Assembly (NCBI GenBank): GCA_963576735.1 | Contig: OY755171.1 | Coordinates: 17,980,001-18,044,000, forward strand | Source of the DNA: Bedellia somnulentella | Lineage: Eukaryota; Arthropoda; Insecta; Lepidoptera; Bedelliidae | Direction: 5' to 3' | DNA length: 64,000 bases | Shown here: piece after piece, positions 48,301-56,672 of the stretch | Position numbering within the stretch: position 1 is the first letter of the stretch | How the letters are laid out: each line of letters opens with the position of its first letter | Position numbers and translations under genes: made by a program | The notes under the pieces: generated by a model | Seen by the model: the letters and a program-made list of their open reading frames with translations, nothing else | Databases searched by the model: none | Told to the model about the DNA's origin: nothing

Positions 48301-51300
48301 ATCAGTCTCGCCTTCTGCGCTGGCTTCGAACCCGCTACCTTCACGGATATCCAAGGCGGCGGCATCATTCTGCACACGCACACACATGCAATGCTATACT
48401 ACTTGTATATTATGAAAAACTCTAATCAGGAAACATACTTCAAATACAAGATGGGTTACAACTGGTAATACAATATCTGATTCTGAACGCTCACAAAAAA
48501 TGACAGGCAATAAATACATGAAAGTGTAATAATGTACAAATGGACTTATATAACTTTTTGTTGTATATTTAAGCAACGTGGCAGTTATTTTCATTCGACG
48601 ATAAATGGGGAAGGTCGTTACTTTTAATTCAATTCAATTCAATTTATGGAAACAGGAGAAATTAATTCAAAAACTCTCCAATGTAGTTTTAAAACGAAAA
48701 TGGTAGTTCATGTTACTCACAAAAATAATCAAACCAACATCGTTAATTTCAAAAACCCATGCGAAAATCAAATTCTAACACAAATTTACCTGTGGCATAA
48801 CGTTTGTGGCAGCGCCAATGGGTACTCTCAGCTGGTAGAATCTTTGCGTGAACTCCGGAGTATGATCATTGATGTCCAGCAGAGTTATTTGGACTCTGGT
48901 GGTTGAAGCTAGTTCCCCATCTGATATTCTGACTTCCAAAGCGTGCATGCTGGTCGCTTCTCTATCGAGAGTGCGTCCTGTTGTTACTATGACTCCTGTA
49001 AATAATATCACATGGTCTTTAGCACGTTTGAAATGTACTTTAATGTTGATAAGTTTTTCTTGCAATATTACATGACAAATAAGTAATTACGGGTCACCAT
49101 GTGTTACTGAAATAGTATAAAATAAATAATTGCCAATCGGCAGTCTCTACAGTCTTTAAAGTCTTTGAAGAAGAGGTCTAATTTGTTTTTATTAGAGGAT
49201 ATTTATTTCTTTCAAATTGGTTCGTTTTCTGTTTTCTTAGACATTCAACAACTTGATAACGAAATTTGTCATTTTTTAAAGAACACAAGGTAAAGTCAGC
49301 CAGTATTATGTAATAAAATAATGCAAAAGTAACTCATAGCCTCTCTAATTTCAAAACATAAAGGAGACATCAAGTTCGTTTCCTTACCTGTTCGTTCATC
49401 AATAGAAAACAGTCCATCAGGATTGCCAGCCACAATTCGGTAGCTAAGTTTCACCGGTGCTATAGTAGCGTCACCATCGTAAGCTACTATCTTAGCTACC
49501 ATCGTCCCAGCAGGACTATGTTCTTGGATACTGACATTGTACATTGGATATTCTGGCCACGGAACCATGTCGTTCACATCTTCTACTTCTATGTATACCT
49601 GAAAGTTGTGTGAAAACTGAATTAGTTTATAGTTATAACAATCCATTTTACCTTAATGTAACAAGTTGCATTACTTAATTTCAAAGTATGTAAGTGTACC
49701 CAAGTAGTCTACTGTTTGAATTTGAGTAGATAGAATGTTCATGACTTTTTTTATTGGATCTACTACCAAATTTTGCAACCCCGGTGTGTGTGTAGATTTT
49801 TTAGATATTTTAGACTACAAAAAACATGCATTAATGATTTATTATGTAATAAAACATTCTTTTTACCTCAACGCAAGAGTGCTTAGGGATCAACCCATGG
49901 TCTTCAGCGCAGACAGTTAGCCAGTAATGGGGAGTAGTCTCTCTATCCAACGGCGCAAGAGTTCTTATCATACCTGAAAAACAAACAATATTAATTTATT
50001 TTAATCTTCACAATATGCAAGTTGAGTAAGATAATTTCGTCTATAACGTTATAAAATAGAACAACTAATAATATTATTGGTGCAAATAAGATGGAAAATA
50101 AAACAATAATTTTTAAGCATACGGTTATGGTATCGGCAATAGAAAACAACTATTGATTTTCGGATATTTTAATCGCGTGTTATTACATCAATTAAAATTA
50201 AATCAGATTGCGTTAATTATTGCAAACATGAGCAATATAAAAAAATACAAATATAGACCTACCTGCATCATCTATTGAAAAGTATCCCATTCCATCGCCA
50301 CCAATAACATAATATGTCAGTTTCGAATCTCTTCCTTGAGCATCAGCGTCTTTAGCAGGCACCGACAGTACGGGAGCGCCTCGTACCGAGTTTTCTTTGA
50401 CGGAACCAGCTAAAACGCTGTCTGTAAACTGAGGAGCATGCATGTTTTCATCTACGTCTAGTACTTCCACTATGAGGGTTGCTTCTGAGAACAAGGCTGG
50501 TTGGCCGCCATCTGTAGCTCGGACTGTTACTCCATAAACCTGAAAAATAAAATGAGTTTTTAAGAGGAATTTGGAGTACAAATGTGGTTATATCAAATTT
50601 ACATGATATTTTGATCTTAAGAAAATTGGCCTCTATCTATACTCACGGCTGTAAACGCCAACAAGGTGTGACAACAACTTCAGTATTAAAATTTCAGGTT
50701 AAAAAAAACTGTAAAATGGGATATAAGATGGGATGTGTAAAGGATGGTCGATGATACACCATGTTAAAGTATAAGTTAAGGCACATAGCTCATCATTAAC
50801 TTCTAATTTCAAATACGTTTAGTAGCCTCGTAAGACACTCCCACAGTATGACATAAGTTAGAGCTCTAAGCTAATACTATATAGCAAAATAACATTATTT
50901 ACAAATATCAATGTCAATATGTATAGTCACATAATAGGTCAATTGATTTTACCAACCTGTCTTTCTTCGTAGTCCAGATAACGTGAAGTTCTAACGGTTC
51001 CTGAAGTGGCATCGACTGTAAAAGGAACATCGTCTTGATCTGGTAGGGAATACGTGACAACACCACCAGCACCAAGATCTGGATCGGGGGCGTTTAATAC
51101 AGCTACAACTGTTCCTCTTGGCACGTCTTCTCGCACTCTAGCTCCATAGCCAGGCAATTCAAATTTAGGTGGATTATCGTTAATATCATCAACTGCGATT
51201 CGAACCAAAGCTTCACCTTGGCGCCCTCCTCCGTCAGTAGCTAATACTGTAAGCTCATACAAAGCGCGCTGTTCACGATCTAATGGCGCACAAACGTAAA

Positions 51301-53968
51301 GAGTCCCACTCACGCGATCCACACAAAATTCTCCTTCGCCAGCGCCTTGTACGCTGTAGGTGATTTTAGCGAAGTTGCCATCATCTCGGTCAGTTGCATG
51401 AGCAGTGAATACAGCTGTACCATTTAATGCATTTTCAGTCACCCGGTAACTTGCCAAAGTTTTGTCGAAAATTGGTGAGTTGTCATTGACGTCCAATACT
51501 GTAATGGGCAATAATCGTGAGGCAGTGCGAGCAGGTTGTCCTAAATCCCAAACAGTAATATTCAAATAGTACTCGGATTCCCTTTCTCTGTCTAAATATC
51601 CAATTACCGATAGTTCACCCGTCTCAGGGTCTATCCGGAAGGCAGAATCATCGTCACCACCAGAGATGGCATATACTAATAAGCCATTATAGCCAAGATC
51701 ACGATCACGAGCATGTAGAGTTACTAATCTCGTTCCCAAAGCTATCGATTCATTTACTTTGACTTCTACAGGGAATTCGATGAATTCGGGTGAGTGCAGA
51801 TTCTCTCCATACCGAGAAGGAGCTGAAGGGAATTCATCTGTTGTGTCGGACGGAGCGTTACTGCGTTCAGCAGCAGCTAATAATTCTGTCAATCGTTTGG
51901 CTACACCTGCATCACGGCATTCGACACCTTGACCTGTCCCACCTCCACCTAGATGCATTGTTAAAGTCACAGCATCTGCAAAATGTGTGCCATCGGTCGC
52001 AGTAACGTTTAAAAGACGAACATCACTTCGTAAGTCTCTCAAATCACAGGTCAAACTTAAAACTCCTGTACTGGAGTCTAATCCAAAACAATGATCATCG
52101 TTTCCAGATATTATTCTGTAAGACACTACATCGCCTGCATCGAAGTCTATGGCTGACAACGTTGTTATTTCTGTACCAGGAGGAGTACGTCGGGGTACGT
52201 GGCCGATACAATCAACTTTTTCAAATTGGGGTCGGTTATCGTTGACATCTTGTAATCTTATTGTGAGTTTTAGTTCCGCTTGCCTTCTGTAAGGTAAACC
52301 CCAATCGGAAGCTCTTACTCTGACTAAATATTCTCTTCTCATACTTTCGTAATCTAACAAACGGGTAGTGCGAATAGCTCCTGAAAAGTGATCTACTTCA
52401 AATGGTACTGGCTGCAAATTAGCAATACTGTAAGATATATAGGCGTTTTCTCCAGAATCTGCATCACGGGCTGACACTTTAGTTACAACTGCACCAGAAG
52501 CACCATTTTCAGGTATTGTTACTATCATCTCTTTCCGGTCAAATACGGGATCATTATCATTAGCATCTAAAACTGTGATTTTTACTTTGGCTGAAGACTG
52601 TTCTCTAGTGCCGCTATCTCCATGATCTACAGCTGATACAGTCAATGTGTAAAGTGACTTTTGCTCTGCATCTAATCTAATTGCTGTATAAAGGACACCA
52701 GTTTCGGGATTAACAATGAATTCACCACCTTCGTTACCCCCTACAATTTCTATATAAACTCTAGAGTCATCTCGATCTTTTTCACTAACTTTTAACCTAA
52801 CAAGAGGTGTTCTGGGGGGTGAATTCTCAGACACACTTGTCTCATAAACTTTCCGACTAAATACAGGTTTATGATGTCTGCGTGGAGATAACGTCACAGG
52901 CAAAGCAAGGTAAGATGACCGCTGGGGTAAACCTGCATCTGTTGCTTTAATTGTTAAATTATAATATCGTAACTCTCGAGTTTGATCTAAAAGTGTATGT
53001 ACAATAATATCCCAACTGTCTGGAAGCCCGCTTGAAGGTACCACACGAAAATGACCGTCTGGATCACCATCTACAATTTCAACGCTAGATATGCGACCAT
53101 GTTCTCCCTCATCTCGATCAATAACTTCTACTATAGCATATACTTCACCAGTCACATTTTGTAGTTCAGGTAAATGACGAGCATGCAATTCTGGTGCATG
53201 AAGATTGGCTTTCGTTACTTTTACAGTGAGGCGCGCCTTTGCTGCTGGAGCAGATTCGCCACGTGCTAATAATGACGCACGGTCGTGTGCTAATACTGTC
53301 AACTCATGTTTTGAACGTTCATTATAATCTAAGGACCTAGTTAACGTCACTACACCACTTGTTGTATGTACAGCGAATTGGTCGGTATTTTCTGCGAAAC
53401 TATAATATATTTCACCATTCAGGCCGAGATCTGCATCTTCAGCACTGACACGAGCAACGCTCGCATGCGGAGGTGTATCTTCAGGTACTAATACATCATA
53501 ATCAGTCGGGTAAAATAGGGGACTAAGATCATTGACGTCATCAACGAATATTTCTATAGCGGTGTCAGCGTCAAGACGTGCACCGTTTGGTAGAGAGGCG
53601 GACGCTCGTAAGTCGAGCCTGTATTTGTCTTTTCGTTCCCTGTTGAGTACATCGGCGTGGCCCGCCCGAGTTCTGATAGTAGCAAAACATCTGTCCCCAA
53701 CGCATCTTTCTTCAGCTTTGAAGAACTTATCTTTATCACCATGTCGTATTTTGAATTTGACTTTCGCCCCCGGTGCTGGGAGCGTAATGGCCAGAGGTGT
53801 TTCATCTGTTAAAACTCTGGCCGCAGATCGCGGGGGACTGTTCTCTGGTATCGAGAGGTTGTAGAGTTGGTAGGGGAAGTGCCAGAGTGTGGGGGCGGGG
53901 GGTGGTCCGGGGCCGGCTCGAGCGCACCAAGCCACCGCCGCCAGCGCCAGCCATGCGCCACCACGCAT
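18253..53968 (-). CDS. kug: Fat-like atypical cadherin (kugelei/Fat2 orthologue), 40 coding exons
   Basis: Joined exons, minus strand: 53968-50957, 50539-50263, 49973-49867, 49598-49388, 48995-48790, 48369-48217, 48018-47863, 47593-47389, 46497-46358, 45597-45353, 44920-44777, 44183-44060, 40408-40257, 39756-39534, 39288-38968, 38448-38095, 37802-37635, 37278-37123, 36555-36448, 36066-35934, 35575-35348, 33627-33391, 32835-32638, 32172-31760, 31540-31078, 30670-30494, 30144-30007, 29674-29516, 28971-28749, 28024-27714, 27597-24773, 24547-24355, 23941-23824, 23155-23008, 22206-22023, 21366-20914, 20279-20065, 19615-19489, 19076-18969, 18380-18253. They are numbered exons 2-41 below, leaving 1 for the UTR. 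All junctions are GT-AG and phase-compatible, and the sum is 13,641 nt (4,546 aa). Family knowledge: in flies this cadherin acts at the basal side of follicle cells in planar-polarised migration. The FAT1-3-like N-terminus (FKAEE, RTRAG, LNRE) and tail motif separate it from Fat/FAT4. Small alternative-splice differences are possible. Confidence 0.92.
18497..18592 (-). repeat. ~250-bp repeat, 3' part, in the last kug intron
   Basis: Reads catacatatactcacggc, ccagagctaagg and tcctcagccacttttgg, i.e. the tail half of the family in minus orientation. The short direct repeat gttttagagtatcat occurs on both sides (about 18481 and 18592), giving a clean target duplication for a 5'-truncated insertion. 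Confidence 0.8.
21670..21895 (+). repeat. ~250-bp repeat in kug intron 36/37
   Basis: Diverged plus-strand copy from ggcttagaatagtactatcc via ccaaaagtggctgagg to gccgtgagtatatgtg. It lies between the fourth EGF exon and the transmembrane exon, antisense to kug. Confidence 0.75.
22023..24547 (-). CDS. kug: kug exons 33-36: end of LamG and four EGF modules (residues 3990-4203)
   Basis: Exon 33 completes LamG ([13 protein letters not shown]) and opens EGF 1 ([10 protein letters not shown]), which continues through exon 34 with an insertion ([18 protein letters not shown]) before [16 protein letters not shown] 2 is in exon 35 ([14 protein letters not shown] ... CERG). EGF 3 spans 35/36 ([14 protein letters not shown] ... 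[11 protein letters not shown]). EGF 4 in exon 36 begins [16 protein letters not shown], the calcium-binding type, and closes across the next junction as PPGRTGTHC. Each split codon rebuilds a Gly or Ser expected in EGF modules, which strongly supports the joins. Confidence 0.92.
23345..23482. mobile_element. 138-bp palindromic MITE (TTA target duplication)
   Basis: Two arms of about 60 bp are near-perfect inverted repeats beginning CGCCCGATTTCTGAATTGAG. TTA flanks both sides (23342-23344, 23483-23485). A 3-bp TTA duplication fits the Harbinger/PIF group. It lies in the kug intron between exons 34 and 35. Confidence 0.75.
23495..23765 (+). repeat. ~250-bp repeat, diverged
   Basis: Begins gtgtagtacccgcttagaat directly beside the palindromic MITE and ends ggccatgagtgtatgtatg. 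It is antisense to kug within the intron between exons 34 and 35. Confidence 0.7.
24773..27597 (-). CDS. kug: kug exon 32: last cadherin repeats, EGF-like unit and most of LamG (residues 3048-3989)
   Basis: A single 2,825-nt exon. Seven or so canonical cadherin repeats (repeated VNDNPPxF) are followed by a region without cadherin motifs ([15 protein letters not shown] onward), then a Cys-rich unit from [10 protein letters not shown] to [13 protein letters not shown], one EGF-like module. LamG starts near residue 3850 ([48 protein letters not shown]). It runs to PLQ and continues into exon 33 ([14 protein letters not shown]). The LamG and EGF arrangement is that of FAT1-3/kug. A large fused exon amid short ones suggests past intron loss. 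Confidence 0.92.
27714..32835 (-). CDS. kug: kug exons 24-31: cadherin repeats (residues 2354-3047)
   Basis: Eight exons with normal cadherin motifs: [12 protein letters not shown] (24), [16 protein letters not shown] (25), [17 protein letters not shown] (26), [15 protein letters not shown] (27), [13 protein letters not shown] (28), [15 protein letters not shown] (29), [20 protein letters not shown] (30) and [18 protein letters not shown] (31). Several linkers are atypical ([27 protein letters not shown] instead of DxNDNPPxF), so calcium rigidity may vary along this stretch. Phase matches at each junction, for example the GAT built across exons 31/32. Confidence 0.88.
28155..28490. repeat. 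tRNA-like repeat, copy 1
   Basis: Positions 28361-28437 read gacactgtaatcaaatggca ... ggtcgatcccctctggtgtc, a tRNA-shaped unit followed by gaaatttttctttcctttat. Near 28155-28190 is catgaaaccctcatgtaggg, shared with the copies at 29100-29290 and 55090-55260. The anticodon region is not that of a normal tRNA, so this is a SINE-like repeat rather than a tRNA gene. Confidence 0.6.
29100..29290. repeat. tRNA-like foldback repeat, copy 2
   Basis: A left arm (ttcgacaccagcgggaaccc) and a right arm (gggttcgtttcccgctggta followed by tcgaaatttttc) are inverted copies of the same tRNA-like 3' half, so the unit can fold into a long hairpin. It is followed by cacatgaggttttcatgaac. It lies in the kug intron between exons 29 and 30. 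Confidence 0.6.
32455..32600 (+). repeat. ~250-bp repeat, very old
   Basis: Only scattered blocks remain (ttagaataacatta, gaggcgacttagggttt, catcatcctgaactcttttcc). Assignment rests on order of blocks. Confidence 0.45.
33114..33245 (-). pseudogene. Partial tandem copy of kug exon 23 (open frame)
   Basis: This copies the 3' 132 nt of exon 23 (33391-33627), including its donor and about 40 bp of intron, with about six base differences (three silent; R to L, V to I, V to D). The frame is fully open ([20 protein letters not shown] onward). An AG (AATCAG, 33246) sits at the upstream edge, and 132 nt with phase 1 at both ends would insert or replace in frame. The acceptor has a poor pyrimidine tract, so use is uncertain. 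It lacks the LDRE half of the repeat. Confidence 0.75.
33391..40408 (-). CDS. kug: kug exons 14-23: cadherin repeats (residues 1661-2353)
   Basis: Ten exons. Frames include [13 protein letters not shown] (14), [18 protein letters not shown] (15), [19 protein letters not shown] (16), [18 protein letters not shown] (17), [18 protein letters not shown] (19), [20 protein letters not shown] (21) and [18 protein letters not shown] (23). Exon 19 is read from the upstream acceptor CCCCAG/ATCGGT (37278), because phase 0 is required after exon 18; the nearer CTCAG/GCG would shift frame into a stop. Partial copies of exons 14, 19 and 23 occur in the flanking introns. Confidence 0.88.
34335..34420 (+). 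repeat. tRNA-derived SINE, 3' tail only
   Basis: Contains gtacctctgccaaccccttc and ggcgtgaacgtttatgttta, matching the tail of the SINE at 6532-6898. The tRNA-like head is absent. Confidence 0.7.
36120..36350 (+). repeat. ~250-bp repeat, old copy
   Basis: Recognised by gtgttagctcgaattaaga, ttcggttggagacctata and the terminal ataagtataaatatgtatgt. It lies between kug exons 20 and 21. Confidence 0.5.
36967..37085 (-). pseudogene. Partial tandem copy of kug exon 19
   Basis: Repeats the 3' part of exon 19 (37123-37278) with the same donor and intron start, but with an in-frame 21-nt deletion that removes the LDRE segment (GVLSYRLGV instead of [16 protein letters not shown]). Only 37 nt separate the true donor from the copy's AG, too short for a normal intron. 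If used instead of exon 19 after exon 18 it would read GCG-TAG, a stop. Probably dead, or at most a poison exon. Confidence 0.8.
37345..37470 (-). repeat. ~250-bp repeat, old minus-strand copy
   Basis: Contains ttatactcatggctaaaaat, gaaattcctcagccaatttt and agttgagtggggagaag. It lies in the kug intron between exons 18 and 19. Confidence 0.6.
38523..38766 (+). repeat. ~250-bp repeat, good copy
   Basis: From gtagtgtcggcttagaatag to gccgtgagtatatgtatgta plus tail. It is close to the reference copy at 8389-8640, so relatively young. It lies antisense in the kug intron between exons 16 and 17. Confidence 0.85.
40038..40215 (+). repeat. ~250-bp repeat, old copy
   Basis: Blocks gtgaagtgtcggcttaaaac, gcgactaaggatattgcg and gcagtgactatatgtat in the right order. 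Internal deletions are present. Confidence 0.5.
40558..40617 (-). pseudogene. Partial copy of the 5' part of kug exon 14
   Basis: Upstream of exon 14 (40408-40257) on the gene strand, this block repeats its acceptor region (TTTTTTTAG) and a diverged start of the exon, ending in the shared GCGCCCCGCGAG with a 10-nt deletion just before. No donor follows. It differs from the other copies in carrying the exon's 5' rather than 3' end. Confidence 0.6.
41451..43965 (-). mobile_element. P-superfamily transposon copy B, interrupted by a LINE
   Basis: Inverted copy of the element at 1398-2841 with the same terminal repeats (ctttgactatgaacactata ... tagtgttcataatcaaag), flanked by an 8-bp duplication ATTGTAAG (41443-41450, 43966-43973). 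The THAP remnant lies on the minus strand near 43682-43200. A LINE 3' piece (about 41680-42770) is inserted inside it, so insertion order is P-element first, LINE second. It accounts for the long intron between kug exons 13 and 14. Confidence 0.88.
41680..42770 (+). mobile_element. 5'-truncated LINE: reverse-transcriptase C-terminal half
   Basis: One open frame runs to the TAA at 42730-42732 and contains the RT palm ([19 protein letters not shown]), catalytic [13 protein letters not shown], the thumb block and a C-terminal domain ([45 protein letters not shown]). The intact frame suggests recent insertion. The 5' half (endonuclease) is missing. The element ends ggcgtgagtatatgtatgta. It belongs to the non-LTR group of arthropod elements with short microsatellite tails; the exact clade is not assigned. 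Confidence 0.88.
44060..50539 (-). CDS. kug: kug exons 3-13: cadherin repeats (residues 1005-1660)
   Basis: Eleven exons of 107-277 nt continue the cadherin array, for example [17 protein letters not shown] (exon 3) and [16 protein letters not shown] (exon 6). Two exons depart from the fold. Exon 7 (48369-48217) encodes a 51-residue acidic insert. Exon 9 (47593-47389) replaces the usual DxNDN linker with a Gly/Pro/Ala-rich stretch ([20 protein letters not shown]). Decayed copies of exon 9 and exon 12 parts lie in adjacent introns. The intron after exon 13 is enlarged by the transposon at 41451-43965. Confidence 0.88.
44501..44580 (-). pseudogene. Partial copy of the 3' part of kug exon 12
   Basis: Repeats the end of exon 12 (44920-44777): GTGCTCGCCGCCGTACACGA compares with the exon's GTGCTCGTCACCGTACACGA, and it keeps an ending GAG/GTTACT at the donor position. 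It has many substitutions and indels. A minus-strand LINE tail (about 44600-44705) directly abuts it. Confidence 0.65.
44600..44705 (-). repeat. LINE 3' tail fragment
   Basis: Reads gggtaggcagagactatc, gacaaacctctttagcttc and tacatgctcttttatcc, the inverse of the end of the LINE at 41680-42770 with diverged bases. Confidence 0.75.
45693..45828. mobile_element. 136-bp MITE, copy 1
   Basis: Ends GGGCAAGCACGAGC and its inverse GCTCGTGCTTGCCC. Inside are cgacacgataacggttag and aagagatggctgctttatcc. An equal-length copy in the opposite orientation lies at 61856-61991. No coding capacity. Confidence 0.8.
45960..46175 (+). repeat. LINE 3' end fragment
   Basis: Contains agagctaatgtggatggta, tagaggacgacctcggagg, gtgtgctcaaaaacgtcc and gcatgaaaagattgatgg, diverged from the LINE at 41680-42770, and ends near gtggcgtgagtatatattg. 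Confidence 0.8.
47000..47075 (-). pseudogene. Partial copy 2 of kug exon 9
   Basis: A second, shorter copy of the exon 9 end with the same donor (ATTGTTG/GTATGT) and a deletion of the [10 protein letters not shown] segment. Again gggcatacatatactcac lies close to its far edge. Copies 1 and 2 and exon 9 form an array of three at about 200-bp steps. Confidence 0.75.
47183..47305 (-). pseudogene. Partial copy 1 of kug exon 9
   Basis: Repeats the 3' half of exon 9 (47593-47389) with its donor (ATCGTTG/GTATGT). It carries substitutions and a 1-nt deletion in the GC-rich part that shifts the upstream frame. At its far end stands cccatacatatactcaa, resembling the microsatellite tail of the dispersed repeats. 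Confidence 0.8.
50957..53968 (-). CDS. kug: kug exon 2: signal peptide and first cadherin repeats (residues 1-1004)
   Basis: The ATG at 53968 is 15 nt inside an exon that begins after a TTTATTTTCAG acceptor (53984). It opens an Ala/Leu/Trp-rich signal peptide of about 18 residues, which supports this start. Then come YNLSIPENS and the FAT-type first repeat ([15 protein letters not shown]). The remaining residues form about nine cadherin repeats with repeated DxNDN, DxDxG and LDRE calcium-binding motifs. Around residues 680-715 there is a non-cadherin spacer rich in Ser/Thr/Pro ([19 protein letters not shown]). The exon ends DYEERQ in phase 0 before GTTGGT. Confidence 0.92.
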
Positions 53969-54907
53969 TCTCTTCCCGCCACGCTGAAAATAAACGATAA
54001 GTATAAAAACACATATATAGGAAAGGATATAGATAAAAGAATAGATAAGGTTAGAGGAAATGTATTTATAATTAGAAGAAAATGTATCTTGTATTTATAT
54101 ATTTCACATTTTTAGTTCTAATAAAACATTCATTCTAGAAATCTCGTAATTCTTTTTGTGATTACATCTTGAAGTATTGTATAAAGCGAGTGCCTAATAA
54201 ACATTTTATATGCATGAACATGAACGAACAACACAACATGTGTATTATTTGGCTCTTACTTGAATATCTCCTAAAAAAATTAGTATAAAACAGGGATTCT
54301 AGAAATCACTGGACATTACATGATTGTCTAGACTAGATTTTGAAACCAATTTTTTTTCCCTGTAGATGATTCTGATACTAACTAAACCCTGACACATATA
54401 ATAAATTAATCGATAGCAGTGTGACACTGGATCAATTGGACTAATGGAAAATGATGTCATCTCATTCCACAGTACCTGCCTTGAATTACTGAGCTAAAAA
54501 CTATGAGGTGCTTTATTATTACGGCCTCTTATGTTTGGACGGCTGGGTATTGTTTGATTTAGTACAATATAGATAAGATTCATTTTTATTTTCGGTTTTC
54601 AATCTACCGTCACACAAAAATTGTTGTCAACAATTACTTATTTATAAGACACTTTAGTTTTAGTTTTATTGTATTAGTTTTATTGTATTAAGCACAAAAT
54701 TGTATTGTCTCCGAAAGAGTGGTCTCCCCTAACACAGGTTTTATAACTTAAAAGGGGAGTCCGATGTACTATTGTAAACTTTATGCTTAATAAAATTTAT
54801 TGATTTATTGATTTAAAAAAATTACTCTAGATATGTTTTATTCATTTAATCTTTTTTAACAATATTTAATTGGAGGGGCAATATTATATGCAAAATTTTT
54901 ATTTTTA

Positions 54908-54975
54908 GAAAGTGGCGATCGATAGTCTCTGCCTACCCCAATGGGAACTAATGGCGTAGTATGTATGTATATATT
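54908..54975 (+). repeat. LINE 3' tail
   Basis: Reads gaaagtggcgatcgatagtc, tctgcctaccccaatgggaa and ggcgtagtatgtatgtatat, the last bases of the LINE at 41680-42770. Confidence 0.8.
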
Positions 54976-54984
54976 TTAATCTAC

Positions 54985-54985
<1 letters not shown>

Positions 54986-55030
<45 letters not shown>
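54986..55030. repeat. (AT)n microsatellite
   Basis: A run of about 20 AT/TA units beside the LINE tail. Confidence 0.9.
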
Positions 55031-55032
<2 letters not shown>

Positions 55033-55089
55033 TAACATATAGAGTATAAAATTAAAGCAAAATATAAATGAACAACAGGGGTTTGTTTA

Positions 55090-55262
55090 ATGTTTTTTGA
55101 CATGAATTCCTCATGTGGGGATTATTACTCAGCCTGAGCTACAGTGTCTACAGACAACAGCTACAGACACTGTAGCTCAGTTGGCAGAGCGACGGGGGCG
55201 TATACCCGAAGGTCGCGGGTTCGAACCCCGCCAGTGTCGAAATTTTTCTTTCCTTTAATAAC
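55090..55262 (+). repeat. tRNA-like foldback repeat, copy 3 (best preserved)
   Basis: At 55166-55239 a unit has a perfect 7-bp acceptor stem (GACACTG/CAGTGTC), D arm (GCTC/GAGC) and T arm (GCGGG TTCGAAC CCCGC), but 23 nt instead of about 22 between D and T arms and only a CGGG/CCCG stem around an 8-nt loop. An inverted piece (ctgagctacagtgtct, from 55134) faces it. It is followed by gaaatttttctttccttt, as in the other copies. Confidence 0.65.
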
Positions 55263-55474
55263 ATCTTTTATTTATGAACAGGGGTTTGTGTCTATGGTCT
55301 AACATACAGAGATACGAAAGTCTAATATATTTTACATGATCGTCATCAATCTAAATTTATACTCAAAAGATAAAAACCGTCCCTTTCCCAATTATGCAAG
55401 TCACGTCGCAATGGTTATACACGAAAATCCCTAATGGGATGTGTATAAAACATAGATTTAAAACAATGTATCAA

Positions 55475-56070
55475 ACAATGATCACCACCGCTTCTCATGC
55501 CAGAGACGTGAGTTCAAATCCTTAGTCGGGTCTACAACAATGCGTATTTTCTTCAGTCATATGTGTAGTTAATATATGATGTGTCGGTGCGTGAAACATC
55601 GTAACGAAACTCATATGGCATAGTTGTAATTGGTCATTCGACAGTGTATTTGTGCAAAACAGTGATAAGCAAAACTTGTCTAAGCAAAACTGTTTACTTT
55701 GAACATCATTGAAAAATGATATGCGAAATTCAGAAGTATAAGTACTTCTGCAACTCAAAGAATCAAACGTTCACGCCGAATATCCTTAAGGGGTTAGCAG
55801 AGGGACTAATACTTCTGAACATCATGTGACATCGTCATCTGGTGTTCAGAGTACCCACTTTTGCTTAGACAGTGTGCTCACGTGATAGGGGGCAGGCCTA
55901 TCACCGTTTTGTACGAATGCACTGTCACATGACAAAGTACAATTGAGCCACGAAGTTTTCCACACATATGTCTTTAGAAAAGACACATTGGTGTAGGCCC
56001 GACTCGGGATTTTAATCCTCATTGTCTGCACGATAAGCGGTGTTCTACCCACTGAGCTATCACGGTTGCC
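55475..56070. repeat. Inverted tail-to-tail pair of tRNA-derived SINEs
   Basis: Positions 55475-55762 are a diverged plus-strand copy (gtgagttcaaatccttagtc box B-like) and 55763-56070 a minus-strand copy ending in the inverse head (ctacccactgagctatcacgg). The tails meet in the middle, so the pair can form a long imperfect hairpin. Confidence 0.75.
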
Positions 56071-56487
56071 TCTCCAATTCCTTTGGATATTTACGTTGTA
56101 AACGACGAATTTTAGAGATTTGAGTTTCTAGTCACAAATTTTGCAACCCATCAAGAAGCTATTAAACTCAATGAGCAAGTAAAACATTGTCAGAAGCAGT
56201 ACAATAGCTCCGTTTATATGTATCAGCTATTTTGATTAATGATGGCCTCTCATTATCAGCCGCCATTGTGGTTTGGCCTGAATATTTACAAAGGAATGTC
56301 TTATTTGAATTCTCCGCCTTTGCTGTTGTGACGTTTTCTTTAATTATTATTGATGCTTGTTATCATCATGCAGTTTAATTAGTTTTCTACTGATAATCAC
56401 GGCTGTGATCCGATGGAGAGGTAGCCAGAGGCTTGGAATGGAGTTAGCAGTGGTAGTCTGTCGTATTGAATGTTCGTAATAACAATT

Positions 56488-56672
56488 CTAAATACATACA
56501 TACATACATATACTCATGGCCATACATTCCTAAAAGGGGTAGCCACAGCTTCAGAGCTAGAACTCCTCAGCCAGATATGAAAGTTGATAGGGGACAAGAT
56601 GGTAGAAATAAAGTATCGTTGGTGATGGGTCTCCAACGGCATCGCTCATAAACTACTTAAAAAAGCCCTATA
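56488..56672 (-). repeat. ~250-bp repeat, minus-strand copy
   Basis: Begins tacatacatacatatactc and continues through ggtagccacagctt and gggtctccaacggcatcgct to aaaaaagcccta. The far 5' end is missing. Confidence 0.75.

Noticed and set aside
18253..53968. Fat (ft/FAT4-type) rather than Fat-like
   Set aside because: The first repeat, the LamG/EGF order and the tail GGYHWD-SDW and HTDV motifs are those of FAT1-3/kugelei.
55166..55239. A functional tRNA gene
   Set aside because: Acceptor, D and T arms are good, but the anticodon arm has an 8-nt loop and similar units with the same flanks occur twice more, so it is a repeat.
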